DNA of 64,000 bases, from assembly GCA_027627225.1 (NCBI GenBank), contig CM051024.1:81376704-81440703 (forward strand). The letters are read 5' to 3'. The DNA is from Congeria kusceri (taxonomy: Eukaryota > Mollusca > Bivalvia > Myida > Dreissenidae). Made by a program: the position numbers and the translations under genes. The notes under the pieces were generated by a model, which was not told the DNA's origin, made no database searches, and saw only the letters and a program-made list of their open reading frames with translations. Positions 11,614 through 23,262 of the stretch are shown in pieces (the first letter of the stretch is position 1; each line of letters begins with the position of its first letter).

Positions 11614-14600
11614 CTGAAAATAAACAAGTACACAGAATATATTGTAAACAAATTGCACACATTACAGACAAAAAGACAAATTGCAACAAAAAGTGTATAC
11701 TTATAATGAATATTATATTTAGGAAAGCGTGTCTTACAAAGCAGAACAGACAATATACGTATAGGACCGTAGCTATGTTTACCCTAAAATTTCTTTTCGG
11801 GCAGGTGCTGGTACGACAGGGGCCTTTCGTAGCCAGTTAATCTTCTTTCCAAAAGAGGACTGCTCAAGGTAGCTGTTTACTTCAAACGACATCTTCATGC
11901 AAATTGTTGATTTCTTGGCATATTCGTTTTCTAGTTTTTGCACAAGAGGCCATACGTCTGTAATTATGGAGTTCACTAACTCTGAGTATTTGCATACTTT
12001 ATCTTTGTATTTCAATTTCTTTATGTCCTCTTCCATGATTTTTAAAAGTAAACCTTCGGTAGAAGATGCAATGTGGTATGTGAATTCGTCGTCGAATTGA
12101 GTATCAACAAGAATTCCCTGTGAAATGTGTGATGATACAGACAGTTTTTCATAAAACGGAAAAATAACTCGGCATTTTATTATCCTAGCTAGATTTAACA
12201 AAGTTTCGCGTCCAATTTTCCCTTCAATCCCTGGCGTGAGCTTCTCCATGGCACTTATGCCAGCCGCGATTGAGTTAATAGCGCGGTTTGTAGAAACGAA
12301 GTTCTCAAAATGGCTTGGGTGTATAGTTTCCTTATTGTCCCATGTTTCACTAGGAATAAGCAACTTCAGGCATTCGGCTACCTCTGAGAACCCGTCAACC
12401 AACTGCTGCTCAAAATAATCTGAAATGGCTGCAGGCAGGTCGGTGCTATCTATTTTGAACACCACTGACCATGACTTATTCCAGCTAAGTGGACGCCATT
12501 TCAACTGTTCATCAAAATCGTTTTGAATAATTGTGCGTTCTTGATCGGAAGATGTCTTGAACAGATTAACGGCAAAAAACAGCATACTTTCTTCAGAAGG
12601 GGATTCTTTGTTAAGAACTTCTAGGGCATCTTTTAAATTCTGAAAGGGATTCAGATGTATTAATGCATAAATAAGCATCGTAACAGGAGACTATCTTCAC
12701 TACCGATGGAACTATGTAAGTTACATAGTTTCCAATTCGTTCGAAAGTATGAATGTTTTTCAACGTATTTTGCTGGTTATATTTCCTTACTATATATGTA
12801 AGCAATCCAAATTTCCCACATAACATAACTTTAAATATTTAGAAAAATATGTATTTGTTAATAAAGCGTCGTCAAATTTAGTTCATGTTCTTGAATATTA
12901 ATGGAAAACTTAAAAATCGTTAATTTGTTGTTTTTTACGCAACTGTCTTCAACGCCAATACCAGCCTGGTAACCAGGGTTGTATAAGTTTTACTTTGACT
13001 TGATTTACAGACAGATAACATGGGTGCAGGGTATTTTAGAGTTCTATATAATATATTTGAACGTCAATGCCCATTACCTGAATGAAATGAGGGTCTTGTC
13101 CCTCTAAAAAGCACAGATACAACAGAGTTTTCGTATTCTCCTTGCCATCACTTTCTTCTGTTGATGTCGGTAGCGACGTCGGGTCAACACTGAATCTTTC
13201 TGTTGGGGAGTCGGATTTCGTTATTACTTTTATTTCAAGATCACTTTTAAACCTCGTAAACCTCTTTTTTATTGCTTCTAGTTGGTCCTGTATTTTCCAC
13301 TCCACCGATCCTGAAGGGAGGGCGTAAAGTATGCTGGTTATTGGCAATCAATATGTTTACGTCTAGTATGTTGTTTTTGGACAAAATGATATTTCATACA
13401 ATAAAATATAACACGATGTTTTGGTTATTCTGCCGGGCTCGGCTAGCTCAATTGGTAGAGCGCTAGACTGTAAATCTTTGGATCGTGAGTTCGAACCCCA
13501 GCCCGGCGACATAACTTGTGTGCGGATTGGTCATGAATTTATTTATACGGCCATTCTCCCCCTACCTCCGATTGAAGTAGGGCAATTGTCAGTTATGTGC
13601 ACTTAGTACTGGTAAACCGCTCATTCCGGCTAAGCTTGCCAAGGAAACATTGTATGAACAATTGCGTTTAATTCGATATTAAACCGAACGAAAACGTATT
13701 GTTTTTCCATGTTTAATCACATTTCTTGACACATAATTCCAACTAATTTTCAAAGAAGTTTAGATTAAAATGAAGTCAAATTATTCTTCCAATCCAAATT
13801 TACGTCGAGTTTAATTAAATGAAACATGTAATTAAACTTGAAATATTGTTCACCTTAAACGCGTGTTTGTTTGCAAATCAGTACCATTATACAACATTAA
13901 ACCCAACGTAAACGCCTATTTTTTCTCAAGTTTAATCACAATTTATGACGCACTATTAAAATTTAGATCAAATTTATACAAAATTAAGTTCGGTGTTTTT
14001 TTGACCAAATTTACGTTGAGTTTAATCAAGCGGTAATATTAAATCAAATTATACGAATTCATGAAAGAAAAACAAACCGTTATCCTTATAAAACGTATTG
14101 CTACAAAATAACTGTGTCATCATTGTAACGTCTTTTAATAAAAGGCGACGAGATTTTGAATATAATTGTGACAAGTGGAGAAACAGATCCGTTTTAGAGG
14201 TGAACTTCGGGATATTTGCGACGGGATGTGTGGAAGTACTTTGAAGGTCCGGATACTGGGAATTAGGAGCAAACGCCTTGGAATTATTATATTATGCTTA
14301 ATTTAAACTGGTTTCAGTCATTTACACATGGTCCTTATTGTGTTGGTGTGATATATCTCTGCTAGCACAAAAACGTGCTAACGTTAAAAAGGTATGGTTT
14401 GTTTGACGTTTCCAAAACGTTGCGGAATAACGTTACGATATAACCTGTAAATAACCTCATTATAACTTTACGTCAGACATTGCACAACAGAACTAGGAAG
14501 GTGGAGACAAAGAAAATCAAATGTTGCGCGTGTTCGGTCAATCCCAGCTAGATACCGAGAGATAAAGGAATGGTGTTAAATAACATCACTCAGTATCTCG

Positions 14601-15720
14601 GTTTGGGATATTTACATAATTACGTCTTAGAATACAGCAAATGCTTTTCTTTCGTACATCATGGGATGTTTAAATAACTTCATAAAAATAATTATTATAA
14701 ACAAATATCACTCAAAAATCACGTTTTATTGGACAATACATAAGTGCAGATTATGTAGTTTCGAGTGATTCTTTGAAAGAGTTTACTATCTTCTTGCTGC
14801 TTGCAATACACCGCTGGAAATAAGTATACACAATGTCTTACAAGATTGCACTCTTAAAGGACAAAAAAAAATTGAGATTAAAGATTGAGATAAAGAATAT
14901 CAGAGACTACTCGTGGACATTTGTGAAAACGTGGTGAAGTTTTGCTAAACATGGGTGAATGTTTTGTCTACATATGCCACAGACAGGCAGACACTGACTA
15001 TATGACATTATTGAGTATTCAACTAGAACTGATGATCTTCCATAAGAAATGTATATAGTATCAACATTCAAACTTAACCAGATATATTTGGTGCCGCATC
15101 AAGATTTTTTGTGTGTGATGATTTGACACAAATGTTAGTCATATGTAATAATCTGATAAATATTTACTATTTCAAAGTGTTATATTTATATATTATAGTA
15201 ATCTATATTATGTTACTGTTATCACTTTTACTTCAATCTAAACGAACCGCACAGTTGATCTGATCACTTTTGTGTACAATAATTTATAACTGTGTTGATA
15301 TAAATGAAATTATAGCAGTATATAGAATACTTTGGGTTTGTCGATTATGTCCCGATTATTGCAATTTTATAACCAATATATATTCTATGCATGCAATAAA
15401 ATGTGATTTATATAACTGAAATATAGATATAGTATCATAATTATGGTGACACACAAAATATTTTAATAAGGAAATTCTACATGATATGATGACAGGTTTA
15501 CACGATATAAATGTAAGTAAATACATGTAGATAAATTATAACGGGCAATGGCTGATAAAAGTAAGTAACCAGTCTAACATGTATACATTAAAATTAGTCG
15601 TCACTTACCAAATATATCTATAAATCGTGGATACAGGCTTAAAAAGCGATTCCGGAAGTATTGAACTCTGGGGTAAACACGCCATGTCGGATATAGTGTC
15701 TGAATTCGCAGTTCTGACAT
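10692..15720 (-). CDS. Gene A: four-exon protein with C-terminal trypsin-like serine protease domain
   Basis: Model: exon 1 15609-15720, exon 2 13078-13310, exon 3 11783-12639, exon 4 10692-11613 (2124 nt, 707 residues). All introns are GT-AG, and the phases (1, 0, 2) are identical to gene B at 40.8-44.9 kb. The N-terminal 37 residues carry a WRVYPRV...RFLSLYPRF block shared with gene B. Exon 3 (about 116-400) is predicted mostly helical with no domain I recognise. Exon 4 is a PA-clan serine protease: His497 (LTCAHLL), Asp540 (LIDFTALK) and Ser639 (QGDSGSVV), with trypsin-like spacing of 43 and 99. No signal peptide or membrane segment is seen, so an intracellular protease is inferred. The substrate is unknown. 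The fusion of a PA-clan protease to a long, unrecognised cytosolic N-terminal region is unusual. An antisense SINE lies in the 2.3-kb first intron. The catalytic triad suggests activity, not a pseudogene. Confidence 0.85.
11783..12639 (-). CDS. Gene A exon 3 (helical middle region)
   Basis: The acceptor ATCCCTTTCAG lies before 12639 and the donor GG|GTAAAC is at 11783/11782. The frame would otherwise stop at TAA two bases into the intron, the same arrangement as in gene B. The C-terminal end carries MSFEVxSYLEQSSFG, nearly identical in the two paralogues. Confidence 0.85.
13078..13310 (-). CDS. Gene A exon 2
   Basis: The acceptor CTCCCTTCAG lies before 13310 and the donor CAG|GTAATG at 13078/13077. 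It encodes 77 full codons plus two bases completing a Gly. It shares WKI near the start and YLC...GQ near the end with exon 2 of gene B. Confidence 0.8.
13432..13660 (+). mobile_element. tRNA-derived SINE (antisense in gene A intron 1)
   Basis: A tRNA-like head at 13432-13508 begins GCCGGGC and ends GCCCGGC, with an A box (TAGCTCAATTGG) and a B box (GAGTTCGAACCCC) that would support Pol III transcription. The anticodon loop position reads CTGTAAA. The cloverleaf is poor: the anticodon and T stems have mismatches and extra bases separate the acceptor and D stems. The head continues into a body containing GGGCAATTGTCAGTTATGTG and TACTGGTAAACCGC, which I recognise as mollusc SINE sequence. The exact SINE family and 3' end are uncertain. 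Confidence 0.7.
13661..15608. other. Remainder of gene A intron 1
   Basis: AT-rich intronic DNA. A small inverted repeat (GATACCGAG near 14550 versus CTCAGTATC near 14591) is the only structure noticed. There is no open frame of note. Confidence 0.5.
15609..15720 (-). CDS. Gene A exon 1 (start codon)
   Basis: ATG at 15720 in context ACAATGT, 37 codons plus one base, then a consensus donor G|GTAAGTG. It encodes WRVYPRV and RFLSLYPRF, which match exon 1 of gene B (WRVYPRV, RFLDLYPRF). A possible acceptor (TTATTGTAG, near 15790) upstream suggests a further 5' UTR exon. The exon was found only through its similarity to gene B. Confidence 0.8.
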
Positions 15721-15870
15721 TGTATGTGTGGTAAATTTACATTCGGATTAGATATCTCCATGTGGCGAATGCCAGCTGACTTCTACAATAAAATACAAGA
15801 TAATTTAACACACACCTTATGAACAATGTAAACCTCATAAAACTAGCTTTACGAAGTTTAAAAACTTTAA

Positions 15871-16148
15871 ACGATGAGATTTAGTAGTTCGCTTTTTTAA
15901 ACGATGAGATTTAGTGGTTCGCTTTTTTAAATGGTGAGATTTAGTGGTTCGCTTTTTTAAACGATGAGATTTAGTGGTTCGCTTTTTTAAACGATGAGAT
16001 TTAGTAGTTCGCTTTTTTAAACGATGAGATTTAGTGGTTCGCTTTTTTAAATGGTGAGATTTAGTAGTTCGCTTTTTTAAACGATGAGATTTAGTAGTTC
16101 GCTTTTTTAAATGGTGAGATTTAGTGGTTCGCTTTTTTAAATGGTGAA
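15871..16148. repeat. Minisatellite, 30-bp unit, nine copies plus a partial
   Basis: A strictly 30-bp unit (ACGATGAGATTTAGTGG then TTCGCTTTTTTAA) runs from 15871. Only two sites vary: ACGATGAG or ATGGTGAG, and TAGTAGTTC or TAGTGGTTC. The array starts 150 bp upstream of the gene A start codon, on the promoter side. Confidence 0.95.
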
Positions 16149-17163
16149 TGATAAGATGTTTTAGTTTTGACTAAATATTTGAAATTATGACTTATTTTGT
16201 AAAACTTCTTACATGTTTCACAAAAGATAAGATAAAGTCAATAATCTACTTGCAAATATATAACGTTTTTACAAAGGAGAACCTATTATATATACGAGTA
16301 TTATTTCAATTAATAACACATTCACTATTTAGAGTTTTAATTTTTGTGACAAATTTTACCAAATAATTTCTGTCAAGCAAACTTAATCCATGTTCGATGA
16401 CATAAAGTAATTGTATTCATTTCATCACATTTAATGCAGATTCCGCATGTAATGAACACAACTTCCTGATCCTAAAAACTTCAAATATCAAAATCCAAGT
16501 AACCTTTGTGTTTCAAGTACAAATTAAATAAGATAATTGAAGTATTTTTTAAAACCGACAAAACGAAGTCAACTGTTCTCTAGAGCTATTTTTCATTTCG
16601 AATTGGGTTTTCCAAAGTTTAAAATACATATGATGGGATTTCGTGAAATACGAGCTGTCATGGTTTACCGATTACTTGAAATACAAGTTTCCCACACCCG
16701 ATTACGAAACACTTCGATATCCGTAACTACTTAAGTATAAATAGGAATGCTTCATAACATTCTTACTTAGAGTATGTACACACAAAACCTGCAAAACGTG
16801 CACATATCTCATATACTTCAACTCCTCTCTGGAAAGTTTCACCATCACGACCTGCTTTCAAGCGAAACTTTGTGCTGGTTTCCAGATAGTTTCTTCATGT
16901 TACGTTAAACCTTTACGACTGGGAACCATAATTGTTTTCGTCCCAAATTCATTTCAAACATTTGACAACGAAAGTTGGACGTCTGTATTATTGGTTACCG
17001 GGGGAATTCTGTAATATTGGTTACCGGGGGTAATTCTTTTAATCGATCGTTGAAGTACATAATATGATAATTTGTTGGTAGTTGCATAAAATGTAAACCA
17101 CTAGATTATACACCAACACGTAATCAGCCATTAAGTTGATGAACTTGTATGGAACGCCATGAT
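16149..17163. other. Gene-free stretch
   Basis: AT-rich DNA. A 26-bp near-duplication (ATTGGTTACCGGGGG at about 16991 and 17019) is the only structure noticed. No gene is supported. Confidence 0.5.
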
Positions 17164-18112
17164 GTCTTATGTCGTCATGATTCGTGTTGTCTTGTTTAGG
17201 ATTGTCTTATTATGTCAAAAATAATGTCGTTATGTTAAGATTTAGTTTCATCATGTGCTTTGATTTGTCGAACTTTTCAAACAATTATGTTATTTTGTCA
17301 AAAAAATCGTGTCATTATGTGAAAATAGTGTTTCATCATGTGCTACGATGAGATGAATTTGTCAAAAGTATATCTTATCATTTCAAAAAGACCTGTCATT
17401 ATGTTAAAATATTGTTTCATCATGTGCTAAGAGTATGTGAACTTGTCAATATAATATGTTATTATGTCCAAAAGACGTGTCATTATGCTAAAATGTTGTT
17501 TCATTTAAGATTAGTTGAACTTGTCAAAAGTATATGTTGTTATGTCCATAGGACGTGTCAGTATGTTAAAATGTCGTTTCATCATGTGCTATGGTCAGGT
17601 GAGTTTGTCCAAAGTATATGTTATTATGTCCAAAAGACGTGTCATGATGTTAAAATATTGTTTCATCATATGCTATGATCAGGTCAACTTGTCAACAGAC
17701 TATGTTATTTTGTCAATATACTATGTTATTGCGTCAAAATTACGTGTCATTGTGTTAAAATACTGTTTTATCATGTGCTTCGATCAGGTGAACTTGTCAA
17801 AATTATATGATATTATGTTTAAAAGACGTGTCATTATATTAAAATGTTGTTTCATCATGTGGTCTGGTCAAGTGAACTTGTCACAAGTATATGTTATCAT
17901 GTCTAAAAGGCGTGTCATTATGTTAAAATGTTGTTTCATTATGTGCTCTGGTCAGGTCAACTTGTCAAAAGCATATGTTATTATGTCCAAAAGACGTGTC
18001 ATCATGATTAAATGCTATTTTATTATGTACTTAGACTAGGTGAACTTGTCTAAAGAATATGTCATTTTGTCTAAAAGACGTGTTATTATGGTAAAATGTT
18101 GTTTCATCGTTT
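17164..18112 (+). repeat. 84-85-bp minisatellite array, left arm of an inverted pair
   Basis: About eleven diverged copies of a unit reading GTGAACTTGTCAAAAGTATA, then TATGTCCAAAAGACGTG, then TTTCATCATGTGCTATG. The spacing is 84-85 bp. Copies are most alike from about 17400 to 18060 and more degenerate at the left. The same unit occurs in the opposite orientation at 25328-25620. Open frames across this array are by-products of the repeat. Confidence 0.9.
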
Positions 18113-18305
18113 ATTATTCTAATGATTTTGTACATTAAACTGGTTATTCTATCATATACACATGTTTTTTGTTGATATATGATTTTAACTTGTCAAGACT
18201 TAGTCTTATCATGTCTACAGTTAATTCGTTTTGTTGCATCTACGTGTTGTCTTGTCCAAATGTCATGTTGTTGTTGACACAAATTTATTGGAGTGTAACC
18301 ACGAA

Positions 18306-18548
18306 ATGGCGGGAAATCAGAGCACGATGGAGCCATTGGAGGAAGTTCTCACTCACGCAGGATTGCCTGCATTAATTAATAAATTTAAGTCCGAAAAAAT
18401 AGAAGTAAGCGCAATCGCAACGCTTTCCGATGAGGATATAGTGCGCTTGGGAGTGGTCACTATTGGGGATAGATTGCGCCTGAAAGAATGCGCTAAACAA
18501 AAGCAGATTCGTACCACAGACTTGAGTATAGTCTATATAGAGTTCTAG
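18306..18548 (+). CDS. Small SAM-domain-like protein (possibly a first exon)
   Basis: An 80-residue frame from ATG 18306 (a second ATG at 18327). Residues about 8-66 look like a sterile alpha motif: LEEVLTHAGLPALINKF, then SAIATLSDEDIVRLGV, then GDRLRLKECAKQK. This is the five-helix pattern with the usual L..LxDEDL..LGV core. SAM domains mediate protein-protein oligomerisation. The frame may stop here at TAG or splice onward; no strong donor was found. It starts about 190 bp inside the left 84-bp array and points inward, mirroring the SAM-HTH exon at 25159. Part of the same mobile unit is the favoured reading. Confidence 0.6.
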   Translation: MAGNQSTMEPLEEVLTHAGLPALINKFKSEKIEVSAIATLSDEDIVRLGVVTIGDRLRLKECAKQKQIRTTDLSIVYIEF

Positions 18549-18887
18549 ATCTAGTTTTTTTTTTATACCAAATCTTAGCTGTACCTGAATCAATACGACT
18601 TGTGTGGTATGTGCTACGGATTTTGAAAGACGATAAGATCACTAATAAGCTGGATCCATGGCATAATCTATGGACACGTTGCTGTGGTAAAATTATTGAA
18701 CTGTATGAATAGATAACGACTAACCCCATTAATGACTCGTGCCATGTTGTCATAACAACAGATAGTTGTTGACCATTTACTCATAACAGTGGTATTAAAG
18801 GGACCTGTTCACAGATTGGCTAATTGAAAAAGACTTTCAATATTTTTATACCCCTACTCTTTGAAAAAGTGTGGTTTATATATGAAT

Positions 18888-19645
18888 TGTGCATGTTGGT
18901 CCGTACGTAAGTACGCCGGTACGTGCGTCCATTATTGTGTTTCCCCTCCATAACTTCGTAACGCCTGGAAGGATTTTAATAACTTTATTATTCCCCATGA
19001 CCAGACGATGTGTCGCGTACCTGACCCATGCGCGTCAATCAAAAGGTCATGGTTACAATTCAATACATCTTTTTTACTGCCGCTCCATAACTTCGTAATG
19101 CCTAGAAGGATTTTAATATAACTTGATATAAATATTTACTATGACCAGCAGTTGTGTCGGGTACATGACCCATGCTTGTCCTACAATGGTCAAGGTAAAT
19201 GTTTTTCATTTCCGCTTCATAACATCTTAATGCATGGAAGGACTTTAATACAACTTAAGATATTATTATTCCCCATGACCAGAAGATGTAACGCACACAT
19301 GACCAATGCTTGTCCTTGAAAGGGCAAGGTAACAGTTGAAGGTAAAAGGTCAAAAACTTGTATTTCGTTTCTGCTCGGTAACTTCTGAATGCCTGAAAGG
19401 ATTTGAATATAACTTATTATTCCTAATGACCCCATGTCTCGCATACATGACTTAATCTTGTCTGTCATAGATCAAGGCACAATTCAAGGTCATATATTTG
19501 TATTGTATTTCCACTCCATAACTTCTTAGTGTCTAGAAGGATTTTAATATTACTTAACATTGTTATACTTCATGATCAGATAATGTTTCACGTATGCTTT
19601 CCATTCTTGTCTGTCAAAGGTCAAGGTCACAATTCTACGTCTGCA
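18888..19645. repeat. Degenerate tandem repeat, about 135-160-bp unit
   Basis: The motif CATAACTTCGTAATGCCTGG, or close variants followed by AAGGATTTTAATA, recurs near 18948, 19084, 19219, 19379 and 19520. Between copies are CCATGACCAGA, CATGACCCATGCTTGTC and GGTCAAGGTCACAATTC. This composition is familiar as an abundant mollusc repeat. No coding potential. Confidence 0.8.
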
Positions 19646-19649
19646 TCCG

Positions 19650-20690
19650 CGTCTAATCTTGGTTTATACAGTTTATCATCAAATGTCTTGTATCTTCAAA
19701 ACTACATGTTATTCACTTCAAACTTGGAATATACCTTTGTCATTTACTACAGCATCAGGTGCAACATTTCCACAATTCAGATTTGTATTTTGACAGAGTA
19801 ATGCGCCTTTTTGCACATAGATTTTCTTGTTTTAAGTTTATATTCAAAAGTCTTACGACTTGACAACTACATAAGTTATTCACTTCAAACTTGAAATGAA
19901 CCTTTGTTATCAACTCCCAACATCAATTGCAACATTCCCCATAACTCTATTTTGTATCTTGAAAGAGGTATGCCCCTTTTTCACATAGATTTATGTTTAA
20001 AGTTCATATTCAAACGTCTTATAACTTCAAAACTACACCACAAGTTATTCACTTAAAACTTGGAATGTACCGTTGTCACCAACTCTAACATCAAGTGCAA
20101 CATTTCCCAAAACTCAATTTTGTATTTAGCAGAGTTATGCCTCTTTTTCACATACATTTTCGTGTTAAAGTTTTAATTAAAAAATCTTGTAACTTTAAAA
20201 CTACAGAAGTTATTCACTTGAAACTTGGAATGTACTTTTGCAACATTCGCTATAACTCTGTTTTGTATTTTGGCACAGTTATGTCTCTTTTTGCACATAG
20301 TTTTTTCAGATTTAATTTGTATAACTTAAAACTTGATAGGTAATCCAATTGAAACTTGGAATATACATTTGTCATCATTCATCATTGCCACAATCCACAT
20401 AACCCTGTTTTGTATTTTGACAGTTTTATACTCCTTTCCCCAAAGATTTTCAGTGTTACGTTTCTATTCAAAAGTCTTGTAATTTTTAAACTACATAAAG
20501 TATTCACTTGAAATTTGGAATACGTCCTTGTAATCAACTCCAGCATCAGGTGCAACAATCCCCATAACTCGCTTTTTGTATTTTGACAGAGGTATGCCCA
20601 CTTTTCACATAGATCTCGGGGTTAAAGTTTTTGTTCCAAAATCTGATAATTTCTAAACATGTATACGCATTGTATTTCAACAAATGTATA
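19650..20690. repeat. Second degenerate tandem repeat, about 145-170-bp unit
   Basis: The landmark CTTTTTCACATAGATTTT recurs near 19806, 19975, 20140, 20283, 20431 and 20596. Each copy also has AAAACTACA..GTTATTCACTT, GAAACTTGGAATGTAC and CAACATTTCC. It abuts the previous array, but the units are unrelated in sequence. Confidence 0.8.
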
Positions 20691-22512
20691 AAACATCCCT
20701 AATTACCGGTCATGAAAATGTGGCTGCAACGTCCCAAAATATGGAGGTCAGATTATCAACAACCGTAAATTTAAAATACTAGTAAATTCCATTATAATGA
20801 ATGTTGAACTATTAAAGTCTCTGTTTTCAGCTGTTAATTATTATTCTAACATTACATTTACTGAATATTCTATATACAAAAAAAATACAACAAATTTTCG
20901 TTGTTAATCTACCAATAAACAACGCAAACAAGTATTTTGTTATTGACGTCATAATGAATTTGTATCAAGGAATGACGTCACTAGCGTTCGAACGTTCGCT
21001 CGGGAAGTTGTGCGGAACATAGTAAAATGTAGTTTTCAATACAATTGCAAAAAAATCAGATCATTTTAGAATCGAAATAATATTCAATTTATCGTTGTTT
21101 ATCCGCCAGTAAACAACTCTTTGTCGTTCTTATGCGTGGCTATTAAACTACATACTGGGCTTACGCCCTCGTCGTTTAATTTGTCCCCATCAGAAATGTC
21201 TTGGCCGATAAACAACGATAAATCGAATATTATTATACGTGCCATCTGAAATGGCCGCATACTCATATGGCGGGTTTTTGTATAGATCTTGATCTAACGT
21301 TCGCTTAGCTCAAACATATTTTATCGCAATAGATCTAGTAGCCTACCTTGTGTACGTCTTAATAAATTATTTGTCCTGTTAATTTTAAACCTTGATCGTA
21401 TTTTAATAATTGTGTCGTTTTCAACTTCTAAACATGTTGTGTTCTTTGAAAGCATACCTTATGTTATTCCAATGCTTTTAATCGATCACTAGAATAGACA
21501 ATTCTATGTAAAAATGTGTATGGTGGTTAGAGAATTCTTAGTGAATACTTTAAAAAATGACCTACAAAGTTTTCTTCAGAAAAGGGTTTAGATTTTTGTG
21601 AATTTGGATTAAAATTGGATTCAATTAAATTTTAACCGATACCTGGTACGTCCTCTAAACAAGTGTGGTGACCTAAACTCGTTTGTTCATGAAAAAACAT
21701 AGGAAAAACTACCGAACTCGCCTTTAACAAAAATGAACAGAACTGTACACGGCACACAATTTTACTGTTCATGATGTAAGGTAAATCTTAAAAAACTATT
21801 ATCCGACACCACTGGATCAAGTCAGAGTGGTGATAGTGAAAACTAAAAAGAAAAAATCGGCACATATCTTAAATATTGGCGTATAACCGCCAACTTTGAC
21901 ATTTCCATCGAAAGGAACAAGTTGAGAATGAATGTTGAAGTTGAGCTAATAAATTCAAAATGTCGCTTCGTAGTACAAATTATGATTTATTTATGTATTC
22001 ACTACCAGCATGGGTAAGTAATGATCTCAGCAAGATATGTGTAAATATGTATACATCTGAAACACATACATATTAAACTACATCTTTGTTCCCAAAGCTT
22101 ATATACTTTGAACGCATTAATATGACTTGCTAAAATAACCTGTTGTCAGCTATTATGTATGTATTATGTATGTAGAGTCTACACTCTATTGTTCATTGCA
22201 TAGCTAAAATGGTACTAATCTGTACTTATTTTGCCGTAAATATCAAAATACTTTTATATAAATGTACACCATGCGAGGTTAGTAACAGCAGTTGTGGTAA
22301 ATATTAGATTAACACAATTTGTTTTATAATTGACATATTATTTTATAAAGATACATTTATTGTATAAAACATGGTACAGTTATGGCTCACTGCCTTTCCA
22401 TTGCATTTATCTGGTGACCGATATAGGATCTGTAGTTCATAAAACATCTTCCCATTATCTGGGAAAGTGCCTATTGGGTCAACTGCAATTAACTGACCAC
22501 CACACATTTTTG
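20691..22512. other. Gene-free stretch containing one small MITE-like palindrome
   Basis: Apart from the inverted repeat at 21076-21234 and a partial relative of its end near 20890-20935, nothing is recognised. The stretch lies between the SAM ORF and the C-terminal part of the integrase pseudogene. Confidence 0.5.
21076..21234. mobile_element. Small palindromic MITE-like element
   Basis: AATAATATTCAATTTATCG at the left pairs with the right end, where CGATAAATCGAATATTATT closes at 21234. The arms are about 29 bp, and both continue with GTTGTTTATC. The 159-bp length and lack of a frame fit a MITE. A target duplication could not be defined. Confidence 0.65.
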
Positions 22513-23010
22513 TCAAAACCAATTAGGGATTTCATTATATTCACGCGCTATTCTGAATACATTTTGGTAAACGTTGATACCGAAATTTGGACAAACCCAG
22601 TTTCTAGGACACTCGCGCGCAAGTCGAAGTAAACACTCATCGTTTATCTCTGGATGGTCTATTTGAAAAACCGGTGTTTCATTAATTTGAGGAATGTTTT
22701 GACTATGCTGTACGGGCGGAAGTAAATCCAATGTATCTAATTCGCCGTTCAGAACTCATGCAGTCCACAAGCGCATAGGTGATGTACCCACGGTCCTCAG
22801 TCTGTGGGAAGCCCAGGCTTCTCTCCATATATTGAGCTTTTCGTTTATTTTGTGCAGGTATGTATAATGCAGAGAAATGCAAGGGATTTAGAAAGCTCAA
22901 AATACTTTCATCTTCCATAAATAAAAAGAGCTGATACAAGTGAGCTAAGACTCCTTCATATACGTCGCGCCAGAGTGTCTCAATTCTTAGGTTGTGTGTG
23001 CTTTTTCCTG

Positions 23011-23262
23011 TTAGAATTCCACGGGCTCCTCTTTTTCGTACATAAATTCGACAATTCTTATGTTTTCCAGGCCTTGATCAGTTCTGACGCAACGAGGCAT
23101 ACCAAACTTGTATGTAGCTTCACAGAACACCTCTAGAAGCGACTCAGATCTGTTGTTATCTAAACAGCGTAAAGCAGTCACTAGTCTGCTGAATCCGTCT
23201 ATTGCACCTGCAATGACAAAGCCCCACCTAATAATTTTGTGATTTGTATCCACGTGCCACAT
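23011..23262 (-). pseudogene. Integrase core segment (first and second catalytic Asp)
   Basis: The longest intact piece of the integrase core, 83 codons from ATG 23262, covering WHVDTNHK, AIDGFSRLVTAL and CVRTDQGLEN. It is part of the pseudogene above and is listed because it is the most searchable portion. Confidence 0.75.

Noticed and set aside
13432..13508. A functional intron-less tRNA-Tyr(GTA) gene
   Set aside because: Stems are mismatched, extra bases separate the acceptor and D arms, animal tRNA-Tyr genes usually carry an intron, and a SINE-type body follows directly.
17515..18039. A 174-codon frame across the left 84-bp array, and an 88-codon frame at 17412
   Set aside because: The frame exists because the repeat unit length keeps it open for a few units. 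The encoded sequence is just the repeat, with no constraint visible.
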